Translations under genes and position numbers: made by a program
Assembly: GCA_001785175.1 (NCBI GenBank)
Contig: MFSY01000059.1
Span: 219-16,599 of the forward strand
Reading direction: 5' to 3'
Origin: Candidatus Muproteobacteria bacterium RIFCSPHIGHO2_01_FULL_65_16
Lineage (GTDB): Bacteria; Pseudomonadota; Gammaproteobacteria; Acidiferrobacterales; Sulfurifustaceae
DNA: 16,381 bases
Shown here: piece by piece, positions 6,964 through 14,220 of the stretch
How the letters are laid out: each line of letters begins with the position of its first letter
Numbering within the stretch: position 1 is the first letter of the stretch
The notes under the pieces: model-generated
Databases searched by the model: none
What the model was told of the DNA's origin: nothing
What the model saw: only the letters and a program-made list of their open reading frames with translations

Positions 6964-8529
6964 TCAGCGCAGTTTCGGCGGCGAGGTGAAGCTGTGGTAC
7001 GGCGGCGGCGAGCTCAGGGTCCACTCAAGCCCCTCCGCCCCCTCCCACACTCTGTCTTCGGCCCTGCGGCCGCCGCGGATGGTGCGCGCGACCATGACCA
7101 GAAACAGTATTTGCGCGAGCCCGAGGATGAACGCCCCGACCGTGGACAGCATGTTGAATTCGGCGAACGCCAGGGCGTAGTCCGGGATCCGGCGCGGCAT
7201 GCCGGCGAGCCCGAGAAAATGCTGCGGCAGGAACGCCAGGCCGAAGCCGAGCAGCGACAGCCAGAAGTGCCAGCGGCCGAGCCGCTCGTCATACATGCGG
7301 CCGGTCCACTTCGGCAGCCAATAGTAAACGCCGCCGAGGACGGCGAAGAGCGCGCCCGCGGCCAACATGGTGTGGAAATGCGCCACCACGAAATAGCTGT
7401 CGTGATACTGGATGTTCAGCGGCGCGAGCGCGAGCATGAGGCCGGACATGCCGCCGAGCGTGAACACGAGCACGAACGCGAGCGCGAACAGCATCGGCGT
7501 CTCGAAGCTCAGGCTGCCGCGCCAGATGGTCGCCACCCAGTTGAACACGACGACGCCCATCGGCACGGCGATCAGCATCGCGGTGAACATGAAGAACAGC
7601 CGGCCCGCGAGCGGCAGTCCGGCCACGTACATATGCGAGCCCCAGGAGATCAGGGCCAGCAGGGCGATCGCGACCGTGGCGTACATCATCGAGACCCGGC
7701 CGAACAGCGGCTTGCGCGCGAAGGTCGGAATGATCTGCGAGGCGATCCCGAACGCGGGCAGGATCAGGATATACGTCGCGGGATGACCGAAGAACCAGAA
7801 CAGGTGCTGCCACAGCCGCGGATCGCCGCCGCCCGCGGCGTCGAAGAACTGCGTCCCCAGGTGGCGATCGGCGAGCAGCAGCGCGCCCGCGCCCGCGAGC
7901 ACCGGCGTCACCGCGAGCAGCATGAGCGCCGTGACGAGCCAGGCCCAGGCGAAGAACGGCGCGCGCGTGAGCGCCATGCCCGGCGCGCGCAGATTGAGCA
8001 CGGTGGCGGCGACGTTCATCGCCCCGATCACCGCGGAGATGCTCACCAATTCCAGCGCGAGCACGGCGAAGTCCGTGCCGGCGCCGCCTTGCAGGACGAG
8101 CGGCGGGTACAGCGTCCAGCCCGTCGCGGGCGGACCGTTCGGTCCCGGGAGCAGCAGACCCGCGAGCAGCAGCACGAAGGCGAAGGGCAGGAGCCAGAAA
8201 CCCCAGGCGTTCAGGCGCGGCAGGGCCATGTCCGGCGCCCCGATCATCAGCGGGATCTGCCAGCTGGCGAGGCCGAGATAGGCCGGCACGACCACGCCGA
8301 AGATCATGATGAGCGCGTGCAGGCTCGCCAGCTGGTTGAAGAACAGCGGATCCAGCCACTGCGTCCCGGGCTGGAACAGCTCGGCGCGGATCACGAGCGC
8401 GAGCGCCCCGCCGACGAAAAACATGGCGCCGGCGAACCACAGATGGAGGCTGCCGACGTCCTTGTGGTTGACCGTGGACAGCCACCGGCCGACGCCGCCG
8501 GGGTGCGCGCTGGAGTGCTTCGTCGCCAT
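6964..8529 (-). CDS. coxA: Cytochrome c oxidase subunit I, lacking key CuB and proton-channel residues
   Basis: A 521-residue, 12-helix heme-copper oxidase subunit I, clearly related to the gammaproteobacterial aa3 CoxA. Present: low-spin heme ligands H71 and H386, high-spin heme ligand H384, CuB ligand H249, cross-link Tyr253, CuB ligand H299, Mg-site H376-D377, propionate Arg436-Arg437 and D100 of the D-channel. Changed: the second CuB His is Ser298 (WGSHM instead of WAHHM); the helix-VI Glu is Ala251 (GHPATY instead of GHPEVY); the K-channel Thr and Lys are Met324 and Val327 (PMGVVVFNW instead of PTGVKVFNW); a D-channel Asn is Ser89. GGGGAGGA lies about 8 bases before the ATG. One base separates it from coxB. 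Whether it still reduces oxygen is unknown. Confidence 0.95.
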   Translation of the reverse strand: MATKHSSAHPGGVGRWLSTVNHKDVGSLHLWFAGAMFFVGGALALVIRAELFQPGTQWLDPLFFNQLASLHALIMIFGVVVPAYLGLASWQIPLMIGAPDMALPRLNAWGFWLLPFAFVLLLAGLLLPGPNGPPATGWTLYPPLVLQGGAGTDFAVLALELVSISAVIGAMNVAATVLNLRAPGMALTRAPFFAWAWLVTALMLLAVTPVLAGAGALLLADRHLGTQFFDAAGGGDPRLWQHLFWFFGHPATYILILPAFGIASQIIPTFARKPLFGRVSMMYATVAIALLALISWGSHMYVAGLPLAGRLFFMFTAMLIAVPMGVVVFNWVATIWRGSLSFETPMLFALAFVLVFTLGGMSGLMLALAPLNIQYHDSYFVVAHFHTMLAAGALFAVLGGVYYWLPKWTGRMYDERLGRWHFWLSLLGFGLAFLPQHFLGLAGMPRRIPDYALAFAEFNMLSTVGAFILGLAQILFLVMVARTIRGGRRAEDRVWEGAEGLEWTLSSPPPYHSFTSPPKLR

Positions 8530-8530
8530 T

Positions 8531-9370
8531 TTATGGTCCTCCCCTGGATCCGGCGGTCGCGACCGGCGGCGCGACGGCGGGTTTGCTCTTACGCTGGCCG
8601 ACCCATTTGCCGAAGTCCTCCTGGCTCACGGCCTCGACCACGATCGGCATGTAGCCGTGGCCCAGGCCACAGAGCTCGGCGCACTGGCCGCGATAGGTGC
8701 CCGGCTCGTCAATCCGGACCCGGGTCTCGACGATGAAACCGGGGACGGCGTCCTGCTTGACGCCCAGCGCCGGCACCCACCAGGAGTGAATCACGTCGGC
8801 GGCGGTGAGCACGATGCGGATCTTCCGGTCCACGGGGAGGACGACGGCGTTGTCCACTTCCAGCAGATAATGCGCGCCCTTCGCGGCCTGGTTGTCGAGT
8901 TGCGCGCGCGGGGTGGCGAGGCTGCTGAAAAAACCGATGTCGTATTCGGGATACTCGTACTTCCACTTCCACTGGTAGGCGGTGATCTTTACGGTCATGT
9001 CGGGGCCGCCGGCGTCGCTCAGCTCGAGCAGCGTCATGGTGGACGGAACGGCCATGCCGATGACGATCACGAACGGAATCGCGGCCCAGGCGATCTCCAG
9101 CACGAGATTGTCGTGGAACCGCGCCGCCTTGTAGCCGCGGCCCTTGCGGTGCGCGATGACGGAATAAAGCACGACGCCGAACACGATCACGAATACGCCC
9201 AGGCACGCCAGCAGGATGAGATTATGCAGCTCCAGCAGCTTTTCGGCGGCGTCGGTGACGGGCCGCTGGAAGCCGAACCGGTAATCGGCGCGGACCAGGC
9301 CGGGAACGAGCCAGAGGCAGACGGCGATGACGGGAATTATCGCGCCTAGGAAACGTCTTGGGTGTGGCAT
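8531..9370 (-). CDS. coxB: Cytochrome c oxidase subunit II with intact CuA site
   Basis: A 279-residue membrane-anchored subunit that accepts electrons from cytochrome c. A signal-like segment (about 8-28) is followed by two membrane helices (about 47-72 and 90-112) and a periplasmic cupredoxin domain. All CuA ligands are visible: H195 (VIHSWW), C230, E232, C234 (QCAELC), H238 and M241 (HGYMPIVV). The helix-II Glu at the K-channel mouth is E92 (VLEIAW), and the aromatic electron-entry stretch QWKWKYEYP is present. The C-terminus has no fused cytochrome c domain. Start is ATG 9370; a TTG further upstream (9397) is less likely. A 276-base copy of its 5' end lies directly upstream. Confidence 0.96.
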   Translation of the reverse strand: MPHPRRFLGAIIPVIAVCLWLVPGLVRADYRFGFQRPVTDAAEKLLELHNLILLACLGVFVIVFGVVLYSVIAHRKGRGYKAARFHDNLVLEIAWAAIPFVIVIGMAVPSTMTLLELSDAGGPDMTVKITAYQWKWKYEYPEYDIGFFSSLATPRAQLDNQAAKGAHYLLEVDNAVVLPVDRKIRIVLTAADVIHSWWVPALGVKQDAVPGFIVETRVRIDEPGTYRGQCAELCGLGHGYMPIVVEAVSQEDFGKWVGQRKSKPAVAPPVATAGSRGGP

Positions 9371-9492
9371 GGATTTATTCTTCTGTCTCTGTTGCAAAAC
9401 GCGTGGCTACCCGTGCCCCGTTCTTATCGAGCCGCCCTTCGGGCGGCGTGTACTTGTGGGTGGCTGACCCACGGCAGGTGACTTTTCTTTGC
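9095..9492. repeat. 398-bp perfect tandem duplication, unit 1
   Basis: Bases 9095-9492 recur without any difference that I can see at 9493-9890, head to tail and with no spacer. The unit holds the first 92 codons of coxB plus 122 bases of upstream DNA. The outer edges share no obvious microhomology. It is either a very recent duplication or an assembly artefact. Confidence 0.92.
9424..9452 (+). repeat. TTATCGAGCCGCCC hairpin repeat, copy 1
   Basis: A 29-base word built round a 7-bp stem (GCCGCCC/GGGCGGC with a TTC loop at 9431-9447). Copies occur at 9822-9850 (the duplicated unit) and 16280-16308 (loop TGC), so it is a dispersed REP-like element and not specific to coxB. A second small hairpin, GTGGGT/ACCCAC, follows at 9456-9472. 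Confidence 0.8.
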
Positions 9493-9768
9493 CTCCAGCA
9501 CGAGATTGTCGTGGAACCGCGCCGCCTTGTAGCCGCGGCCCTTGCGGTGCGCGATGACGGAATAAAGCACGACGCCGAACACGATCACGAATACGCCCAG
9601 GCACGCCAGCAGGATGAGATTATGCAGCTCCAGCAGCTTTTCGGCGGCGTCGGTGACGGGCCGCTGGAAGCCGAACCGGTAATCGGCGCGGACCAGGCCG
9701 GGAACGAGCCAGAGGCAGACGGCGATGACGGGAATTATCGCGCCTAGGAAACGTCTTGGGTGTGGCAT
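9424..9768 (-). pseudogene. Truncated duplicate of coxB 5' end
   Basis: From the duplicated ATG at 9768, 92 codons are identical to coxB residues 1-92: signal segment, first helix and the start of the second helix, ending at Glu92. The frame then runs into hairpin repeat DNA for 22 codons and stops at TAA 9424-9426. It lacks the whole cupredoxin domain and every CuA ligand, so it cannot act as subunit II. If translated it would give a roughly 114-residue membrane peptide. It sits between the ancestral upstream region and the intact gene, so transcription of coxB from any promoter beyond 9890 would have to cross it. Confidence 0.85.
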
Positions 9769-9890
9769 GGATTTATTCTTCTGTCTCTGTTGCAAAACGC
9801 GTGGCTACCCGTGCCCCGTTCTTATCGAGCCGCCCTTCGGGCGGCGTGTACTTGTGGGTGGCTGACCCACGGCAGGTGACTTTTCTTTGC
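9493..9890. repeat. 398-bp perfect tandem duplication, unit 2
   Basis: This is the second copy of 9095-9492. It carries the truncated coxB start and continues at 9891 into the second arm of a 15-bp hairpin that unit 1 lacks, so unit 2 has the ancestral upstream flank and unit 1 is joined to the intact coxB gene. Confidence 0.92.
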
Positions 9891-10043
9891 GCGGCCAAAG
9901 AAAAGTCACCAAAAGAAAGGCCGCCCCGGATGGCGCGACTGCCACCCGCGCATCCGCGGTTCCGGGTCCCGGCGCTGATCTTACGAGGCATCCTGCCTCG
10001 AAGATCAGGCGCGGACATCCTGTCCGCGCCCCCTTCGGGGCGC
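9822..10043 (+). repeat. Composite hairpin-rich intergenic repeat block
   Basis: This stretch carries a series of near-perfect stem-loops: GCCGCCC/GGGCGGC (9829-9845); a 15-bp stem GGTGACTTTTCTTTG at 9875-9889 with its complement at 9896-9910; a 15-bp stem with one bulge at 9975-10008 (CTGATCTT to AAGATCAG with inner CGAGGCA/TGCCTCG); a 10-bp stem GGCGCGGACA at 10008-10017 with its complement at 10021-10030; and GCGCCCC/GGGGCGC at 10026-10043. The GTGACTTTTCTTTG unit and its neighbours resemble dispersed repeats common in gammaproteobacteria (memory, unsearched). No credible gene is present. Confidence 0.8.
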
Positions 10044-10158
10044 TCGCCCGGAACCTTGCGGTGCGCGGGCGCGCCTTACGGGGACCCGAAAACCAAACCC
10101 ACCTCAGTTCACGCTTTTGTGCCCTCGGTGTCCGCTCGCCCCGAGGGGTCACGATTCA

Positions 10159-10233
10159 AGCTGATCGCTGATCGCTGATAGCTGATAGCTCATTTAGCTG
10201 ATAGCTGATAGCTAATTTAGCTAATCGCTAATT
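10159..10233. repeat. Heptameric AGCTGAT/AGCTAAT tandem repeat
   Basis: About 75 bases made of loosely repeated 7-mers (GCTGATC, GCTGATA, GCTAATT), interrupted by CATTTAGCTG-type spacers. It is low complexity with frequent stop codons, so it is non-coding. It joins directly to the CTCTGCG-type repeat at 10232-10254. Confidence 0.8.
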
Positions 10234-10254
10234 TTCTCTGCGCCTCTGCGGTGA
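10232..10254 (+). repeat. CTCTGCG/CCTCTGCGGTGA dispersed repeat, copy 2
   Basis: TTTTCTCTGCGCCTCTGCGG followed by TGA, the same family as 2213-2249 and 12061-12098. It lies 53 bases beyond the bioD stop codon. Confidence 0.8.
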
Positions 10255-10307
10255 GACCGTCCTTTCAGCCTGCGGGCATTGCTTCGCCGCCGCGCGCGCC
10301 GGCTATT

Positions 10308-11000
10308 CTACCCGGTTTCCCCGGCGCTTTTCAGCAACGGCGAAAGCGCGATGGCGCTGCGGGAGATCGCGTCTTCTTCGTTTTCCACATAGGGCAGGCT
10401 GGCGAGCGGCGCGCCCAGCCGCTCTTGCAGCGCCGCCAGATTCTCCTCGAACATGGCCATGGCCGGGTCAATGCGGTTCGCCACCCAGCCCGCGAGCCGC
10501 GCGCCCGAACGGCCTATCGCCGCCGCCGTGAGCAGTGCGTGATTGAGGCAGCCGAGGCGCATGCCGACGACCAGGATCACGGGCAGCCGCAGGGTCACGG
10601 CGATATCCGCCATCGTGCGCCTTCCGTCGAGCGGCGCGAGCCAGCCGCCCGCGCCCTCCACAACCACCAGTGGCGCCAGCCGCCGCAGGCGCGCGAAATG
10701 TTCCTCGATCTTCTCCAGCCGGATCTCAACACCCGCCGCCGCGGCCGCGAGCTGCGGGGCGACGGGCGCGGCGAATGCATACGGATTGACATCCGCATAG
10801 TCGGCCTGGACCGAACCATGCGCCAGCAGGCGCTCGGCGTCCTCACAGCGAAGCCCGGACGGAGTCTCGCGGCACCCGCTGGCAACAGGTTTCATGCCCA
10901 CCGCCCGGTGCCCCGCGCGCGCGAGCGCGCGCAGCAACGCCGCGGCGAAGAAGGTCTTGCCCACGCCGGTGTCGGTGCCGGTGACGAACCAACCTCTCAT
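10308..11000 (-). CDS. bioD: ATP-dependent dethiobiotin synthetase
   Basis: A 230-residue cytoplasmic enzyme that closes the ureido ring of 7,8-diaminopelargonate with CO2 and ATP to give dethiobiotin, the penultimate step of biotin synthesis. The P-loop GTDTGVGKT (8-16, K15), the substrate-binding KPVASG (37-42) and the VEGAGGW motif (114-120) are all present, and the length matches BioD (about 225). The ATG at 11000 lacks a good ribosome site. It is the last gene of bioF-bioH-bioC-bioD, 65 bases after bioC; bioA and bioB are not in the window. Confidence 0.96.
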   Translation of the reverse strand: MRGWFVTGTDTGVGKTFFAAALLRALARAGHRAVGMKPVASGCRETPSGLRCEDAERLLAHGSVQADYADVNPYAFAAPVAPQLAAAAAGVEIRLEKIEEHFARLRRLAPLVVVEGAGGWLAPLDGRRTMADIAVTLRLPVILVVGMRLGCLNHALLTAAAIGRSGARLAGWVANRIDPAMAMFEENLAALQERLGAPLASLPYVENEEDAISRSAIALSPLLKSAGETG

Positions 11001-11065
11001 AAAGGTACGAGATGTCGAGATACGAGGGGCGGAAAAGATTTCGGGGTTTCATCAAGACTCACGTT

Positions 11066-11983
11066 TCAGTCCTCATTGACGGGCCAGGGTTGCGAGGAGG
11101 TTCTCCTGGATATGGAGACCGGTTTCCAACCCTCGTCCCCCGCCCCTCGTCCCTCGTCCCTTTTCTCCGGCGCCCAGGCGTGCCCGTACACCGCCTCGTA
11201 GGTCGCCGGTATGCGGCCGCCGACCGCCATGGACTCGTAGGCGGATCGGAAGCGCGCGAAGTGCTCCTTGCCGGTGAAGCCGCGCGGGCGGCCGCGGGCG
11301 ACGTTGTGCGCGCCCAGGCGCTTCAGATCGCGCAGCACCTCCAGCACGCCTCCGTAGGTGAGGGTGAAATGCTCCATGTCCATGACCGGATCGGCGAATC
11401 CCGCGCGCACCAGCGCGTCGCCCAGATCGTGCATGTCCATGAAGGCGTGCACATGCGGGCGATCGTCCACGGCGCCCCAGGCGCGACGCAGTTCGCGCAG
11501 CGTGTCCAGGCCGAAGGTGGTGAACATCAAAAGCCCGCCGGGGCGCAGCACCCGGCGGAACTCGGCGAACACCATGTCCGGTGTGCACCACTGCAGCGTC
11601 AGATTCGAGACGATCATGTCCACCGACGCCGGCGCCAGCGGCAGCGCCTCGATGTCGCCGCAGATGTACCGGCCGCGGCTGAACCAGCCGGCCTTGCGGC
11701 GTGCGTGCGCGGCCATGCCCGCGGCGATGTCCAGGCCCACGACCCGCGCGGCGCGGTAGCGCCGCGCGAGCGCGCGGCCGCCGTAGCCGGTGCCGCAGCC
11801 CGCGTCCAGGATGGTCTCCGGCCGGTGCCGGATCAGGTCCAGCCGCGCGAGCATGCGATCGGCGATCTCGCGCTGCAGCACCGCCGCGCCGTCGTAGGCC
11901 GCGGCGGCGCGCTCGAAGGAGACGCGCAGCTGCGTCTTGTCGAGCGCGAACAGCTCGTGGGCGGCGTTCTTATTCAGAGACAT
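11066..11983 (-). CDS. bioC: Malonyl-ACP O-methyltransferase with repeat-derived tail
   Basis: A SAM-dependent methyltransferase that caps malonyl-ACP so that fatty-acid enzymes can build pimeloyl-ACP methyl ester, the first step of biotin synthesis. Visible are the FERAAAAYD start region (23-31), SAM motif I LDAGCGTG (59-66), acidic D85, the SNLTLQWC motif (116-123) and the BioC C-terminal phrase PATYEAVYGHAW (259-270). The family normally ends near here (E. coli BioC is 251 residues), but this frame continues about 33 residues through a DEGRG-type tandem repeat (11131-11160) to TGA at 11066-11068. That tail is probably acquired repeat DNA. The ATG at 11983 has AGG directly against it, an unusual spacing, but no other start is convincing. 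Confidence 0.94.
   Translation of the reverse strand: MSLNKNAAHELFALDKTQLRVSFERAAAAYDGAAVLQREIADRMLARLDLIRHRPETILDAGCGTGYGGRALARRYRAARVVGLDIAAGMAAHARRKAGWFSRGRYICGDIEALPLAPASVDMIVSNLTLQWCTPDMVFAEFRRVLRPGGLLMFTTFGLDTLRELRRAWGAVDDRPHVHAFMDMHDLGDALVRAGFADPVMDMEHFTLTYGGVLEVLRDLKRLGAHNVARGRPRGFTGKEHFARFRSAYESMAVGGRIPATYEAVYGHAWAPEKRDEGRGAGDEGWKPVSISRRTSSQPWPVNED
11131..11160. repeat. CCTCGTCCC tandem repeat inside bioC 3' end
   Basis: Three degenerate units of CCTCGTCCC (with an interrupting CCGC) lie in the last part of bioC and encode the DEGRGAGDEG stretch. A related fragment, ACGAGATGTCGAGATACGAG, lies just beyond the stop at about 11007-11026. GAGGGACGAG-type repeats are common intergenic words in many bacterial genomes (recalled, not searched). 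Confidence 0.7.
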
Positions 11984-12020
11984 CCTAAAACTTTCCGTTT
12001 TCCTGATGGAACATCGGGCT

Positions 12021-12098
12021 CACCGCGGAGGCGCGGAGTTATTGAAACAAAAAACAGATATTTTCTCTGCGTTCTCTGCGTTCTCAGCGGTGAAAATC
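12021..12098. repeat. Inverted CTCTGCG-family repeats between bioH and bioC
   Basis: CACCGCGGAGGCGCGGAG at 12021-12038 is the reverse complement of the CTCTGCG/CGGTG word, and a direct copy at 12061-12098 ends AGCGGTGAAAATCGC. Together they form an inverted pair with about 22 bases between. This fills most of the 132-base gap between bioH and bioC, which are otherwise in one operon, and could fold in the mRNA. Confidence 0.78.
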
Positions 12099-12115
12099 GC
12101 TGTTTCTGAAATCTT

Positions 12116-12889
12116 TCAGATTCGCTCATTCAAAAAACGCCCCAGTTCGTGCCGGAACGCCTCCGGGTGCGACAAAAACGGCGCGTGCCCCGCGCCCGCG
12201 ACGACGGCGAGCCGCGCGCGCGGCAGTTGCGCCGCCAGGAATTCCGCCGCTTGCGGCGGCACGAGCCGGTCCCGCCCGCCGTGGACCACGAGCGCGGGCG
12301 CGCGGATGGCGGGGAGCGCGGCGCGCAAATCCGTTTCCTCGAGTATCCGCAGGCCCGCGCGCAGCGCCGCGACCTCCGGCCCGCCGTGATGCAGCAGGTC
12401 GGCGCGCAGGCGGCGCAGCACGTCGCGCTCGCGCTCGCTGTCCCCGAACTGCAGGCTCAGGAAACGCGCGAGGGCCGCCGAATAGTCCTGCTCCAGGTCC
12501 TGCGCGAACTGGCGCAGCGCCGCCGGCGCCGCCGCGCAGTCCCATCCCGGTGCCTGCGTGAATCGGGGGGTGGCGTTCACCAGCACCAGGCGGGCGACGT
12601 TTTGCGGCTGCCGCATGGCCGCCGTGAGCGCCACGAGCCCGCCGAGCGACCAGCCTACCCATACGGCCGGGGCCGGCGCGGCCTCGCACACGGCGTCCGC
12701 CAGCGTGTCCAGCGTAAAATCGTACGGCGGGCGGCGGTTGCGCCCGTGGCCGGGAAGATCAACCGTGGTCACGCGGAAATCCCCGCTCAAAGTCGCGCTG
12801 ACCTCCGACCAGACGCCGCCGTGCAGCCCCCAGCCGTGCACCAGCACCAGGTCCGGCCCTTCCCCGTCGCGTTCGTAATAGATCGTCAT
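12116..12889 (-). CDS. bioH: Pimeloyl-ACP methyl ester carboxylesterase
   Basis: A 257-residue cytoplasmic alpha/beta hydrolase that removes the methyl group from pimeloyl-ACP methyl ester and so ends chain growth started by BioC. The nucleophile is S81 in GWSLGG, the acid D207 in HGGRDRLVP and the base H235 in [12 protein letters not shown]207 and H235 fall at the same numbers as in E. coli BioH. The oxyanion region [10 protein letters not shown] (18-27) is typical. The ATG overlaps the bioF stop (ATGA, 12886-12889), indicating translational coupling. Confidence 0.96.
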   Translation of the reverse strand: MTIYYERDGEGPDLVLVHGWGLHGGVWSEVSATLSGDFRVTTVDLPGHGRNRRPPYDFTLDTLADAVCEAAPAPAVWVGWSLGGLVALTAAMRQPQNVARLVLVNATPRFTQAPGWDCAAAPAALRQFAQDLEQDYSAALARFLSLQFGDSERERDVLRRLRADLLHHGGPEVAALRAGLRILEETDLRAALPAIRAPALVVHGGRDRLVPPQAAEFLAAQLPRARLAVVAGAGHAPFLSHPEAFRHELGRFLNERI

Positions 12890-14100
12890 GTCCGGCGGAC
12901 CTCTGCCAGCGCCGCCAGCAGGCGGTCCACATGCGCCTCTTCGTGCGCCGCCGAAAAGGTCACGCGCAGCCGCGCGCTCCCAACGGGCACGGTCGGCGGA
13001 CGGATGGCGGGCACGAGTACGCCGCGCGCGCGCAGTTTCCGGCTCGCCGCGAGCGCCGTTTCCGCGTCGCCCAGGATCAGCGGCTGGATCGGCGTTTCGC
13101 TCGGGCCCAACTCGAGCCCCAGCTCCCGCGCGCCGCGGCGGAAGCGCGCCACCAGCGCGCGCAGGCGCTCGCGCCGCCAGGATTCCGCGCGCGCTATTTT
13201 CAGGCTGGCGCGCGTCGCCTCGGCGACCGCCGGCGGAAGCGCGGTCGTATAAATATAGGTGCGCGCGAACTGGATCAGGGACTCGATCAGGTCGTCCGCG
13301 CCGGCGACAAAGGCGCCGAAGGTGCCGAAGGCCTTGCCCAGCGTCCCCACGAGGATGGCCGGCGGCTCCAGGCGGATGCCGGCGTGCTCGAACGAACCGC
13401 GGCCGGTCGCGCCCAAAACGCCGAGGCCGTGGGCGTCGTCCGCGAGCAGGCGCGCGCCGTACCGGCGCGCCAGCTCCATCAGGGCCGCGAGCGGCGCGAT
13501 GTCACCGTCCATGCTGAACACGGCATCCGTCGTGATCAAACTGGCGGATTGATGAGAGAGTCCTTTATCCCCCTCTCCCGCCGGGAGCGGGCGGGGGTGA
13601 GGGGATTTTTTCCGCGCTTGAGCGAGTTTCGTGGCCAGCCACGCCGCGTCGGCGTGCGGATAGCGAAGCACCCGCGCGCGCGCCAGGCGCGCGGCGTCAA
13701 TCAGCGAGGCGTGGTTGAGCTTGTCTTCGAAGACGGCCGTGTCTCGCCCCGCGAGCGCCGTCACCACGCCGAGATTGGCCATGTAGCCGGTGGAAAATAA
13801 AAGCGCCCGCGGCGCGCCGACAAATTCGGCCAGCTCCTCCTCCAGCAGATGGTGGGCGCGGCCGTGGCCGCTGACGAGGTGCGAGGCGCCGGCGCCCACG
13901 CCGTAGCGCTCCGCGCCGTCCTTGAACGCGGCGACGACGCGCGGGTGATTCGCCAGTCCGAGATAATCGTTACTGCAGAATGAAAGCAGCGTCTCGTCCC
14001 CGACGCGCACCTCCGCGCCCTGCGGGGAAGACAGGACCAGCCGCTCGCGGTAAAGCCCCGCGGCGCGCCGCTGGTCAAGCAGGCCCTCCGGCGGCTTCAC
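12886..14100 (-). CDS. bioF: 8-Amino-7-oxononanoate synthase with in-frame repeat insertion
   Basis: A PLP enzyme that condenses pimeloyl-ACP with L-alanine to give KAPA. From GTG 14100 it has 404 residues against 384 in E. coli. Motifs: SNDYLGL (43-49), LNHASL with H130, FSMDGD (195-200), DDAHGLG with D221/D222 and H224, PLP-lysine K256 in GTLGKAFG, and IRPPTVP near the end. Extra sequence at about 163-183 contains [12 protein letters not shown], the translation of a well-known dispersed GC-rich hairpin repeat. It sits between the strand preceding FSMDGD and the previous helix, a surface-loop position in the E. coli alignment, so activity could survive. The frame is open to 14223, but upstream codons look non-conserved, and GTG 14100 has GGGG about 7 bases ahead. 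Confidence 0.93.
   Translation of the reverse strand: MKPPEGLLDQRRAAGLYRERLVLSSPQGAEVRVGDETLLSFCSNDYLGLANHPRVVAAFKDGAERYGVGAGASHLVSGHGRAHHLLEEELAEFVGAPRALLFSTGYMANLGVVTALAGRDTAVFEDKLNHASLIDAARLARARVLRYPHADAAWLATKLAQARKKSPHPRPLPAGEGDKGLSHQSASLITTDAVFSMDGDIAPLAALMELARRYGARLLADDAHGLGVLGATGRGSFEHAGIRLEPPAILVGTLGKAFGTFGAFVAGADDLIESLIQFARTYIYTTALPPAVAEATRASLKIARAESWRRERLRALVARFRRGARELGLELGPSETPIQPLILGDAETALAASRKLRARGVLVPAIRPPTVPVGSARLRVTFSAAHEEAHVDRLLAALAEVRRT
13570..13605. repeat. [12 protein letters not shown] hairpin repeat inserted in bioF
   Basis: A GC-rich imperfect inverted repeat whose arms are CCCCTCTCCCGC and GCGGGGGTGAGGGG, separated by CGGGAGCGG. Read on the minus strand in the bioF frame it gives [12 protein letters not shown], a peptide string familiar from mis-annotated intergenic repeats in many proteobacteria. 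Its length keeps the bioF frame. Confidence 0.85.
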
Positions 14101-14192
14101 GGAAGCCCCAGCCTGGCGCTGTACACGGTGATGATGGGCATGATAATAAAATGGACTGCGCGGGCGGCTCGACTTGATGCGGCGAAACCGGC

Positions 14193-14220
14193 AGTTTAGC
14201 CCCTGGCCGGCGGCAGTCAA
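14193..14220 (-). promoter_or_regulatory. Putative bioF sigma70 promoter
   Basis: On the minus strand, -35 TTGACT (14215-14220) and -10 TAAACT (14193-14198) are separated by 16 bases, 5/6 and 4/6 consensus matches. Transcription would start near 14186 and give a leader of about 86 bases before bioF. The -35 overlaps the putative BirA operator. Confidence 0.5.

Noticed and set aside
6940-8736. Long plus-strand frame opposite coxA
   Set aside because: Its product is rich in Arg, Glu, Gln and His with no family motif, as expected from the complement of a GC-rich membrane gene; coxA on the other strand is certain.
9756-10178. Plus-strand frame with a KEKSPKERPP-type product
   Set aside because: It is translated hairpin repeat that recurs in many genomes as a spurious protein; no ribosome site and no domain.
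10159-10233. CRISPR-like array
   Set aside because: The units are 7-mers without unique spacers, so this is a simple tandem repeat.
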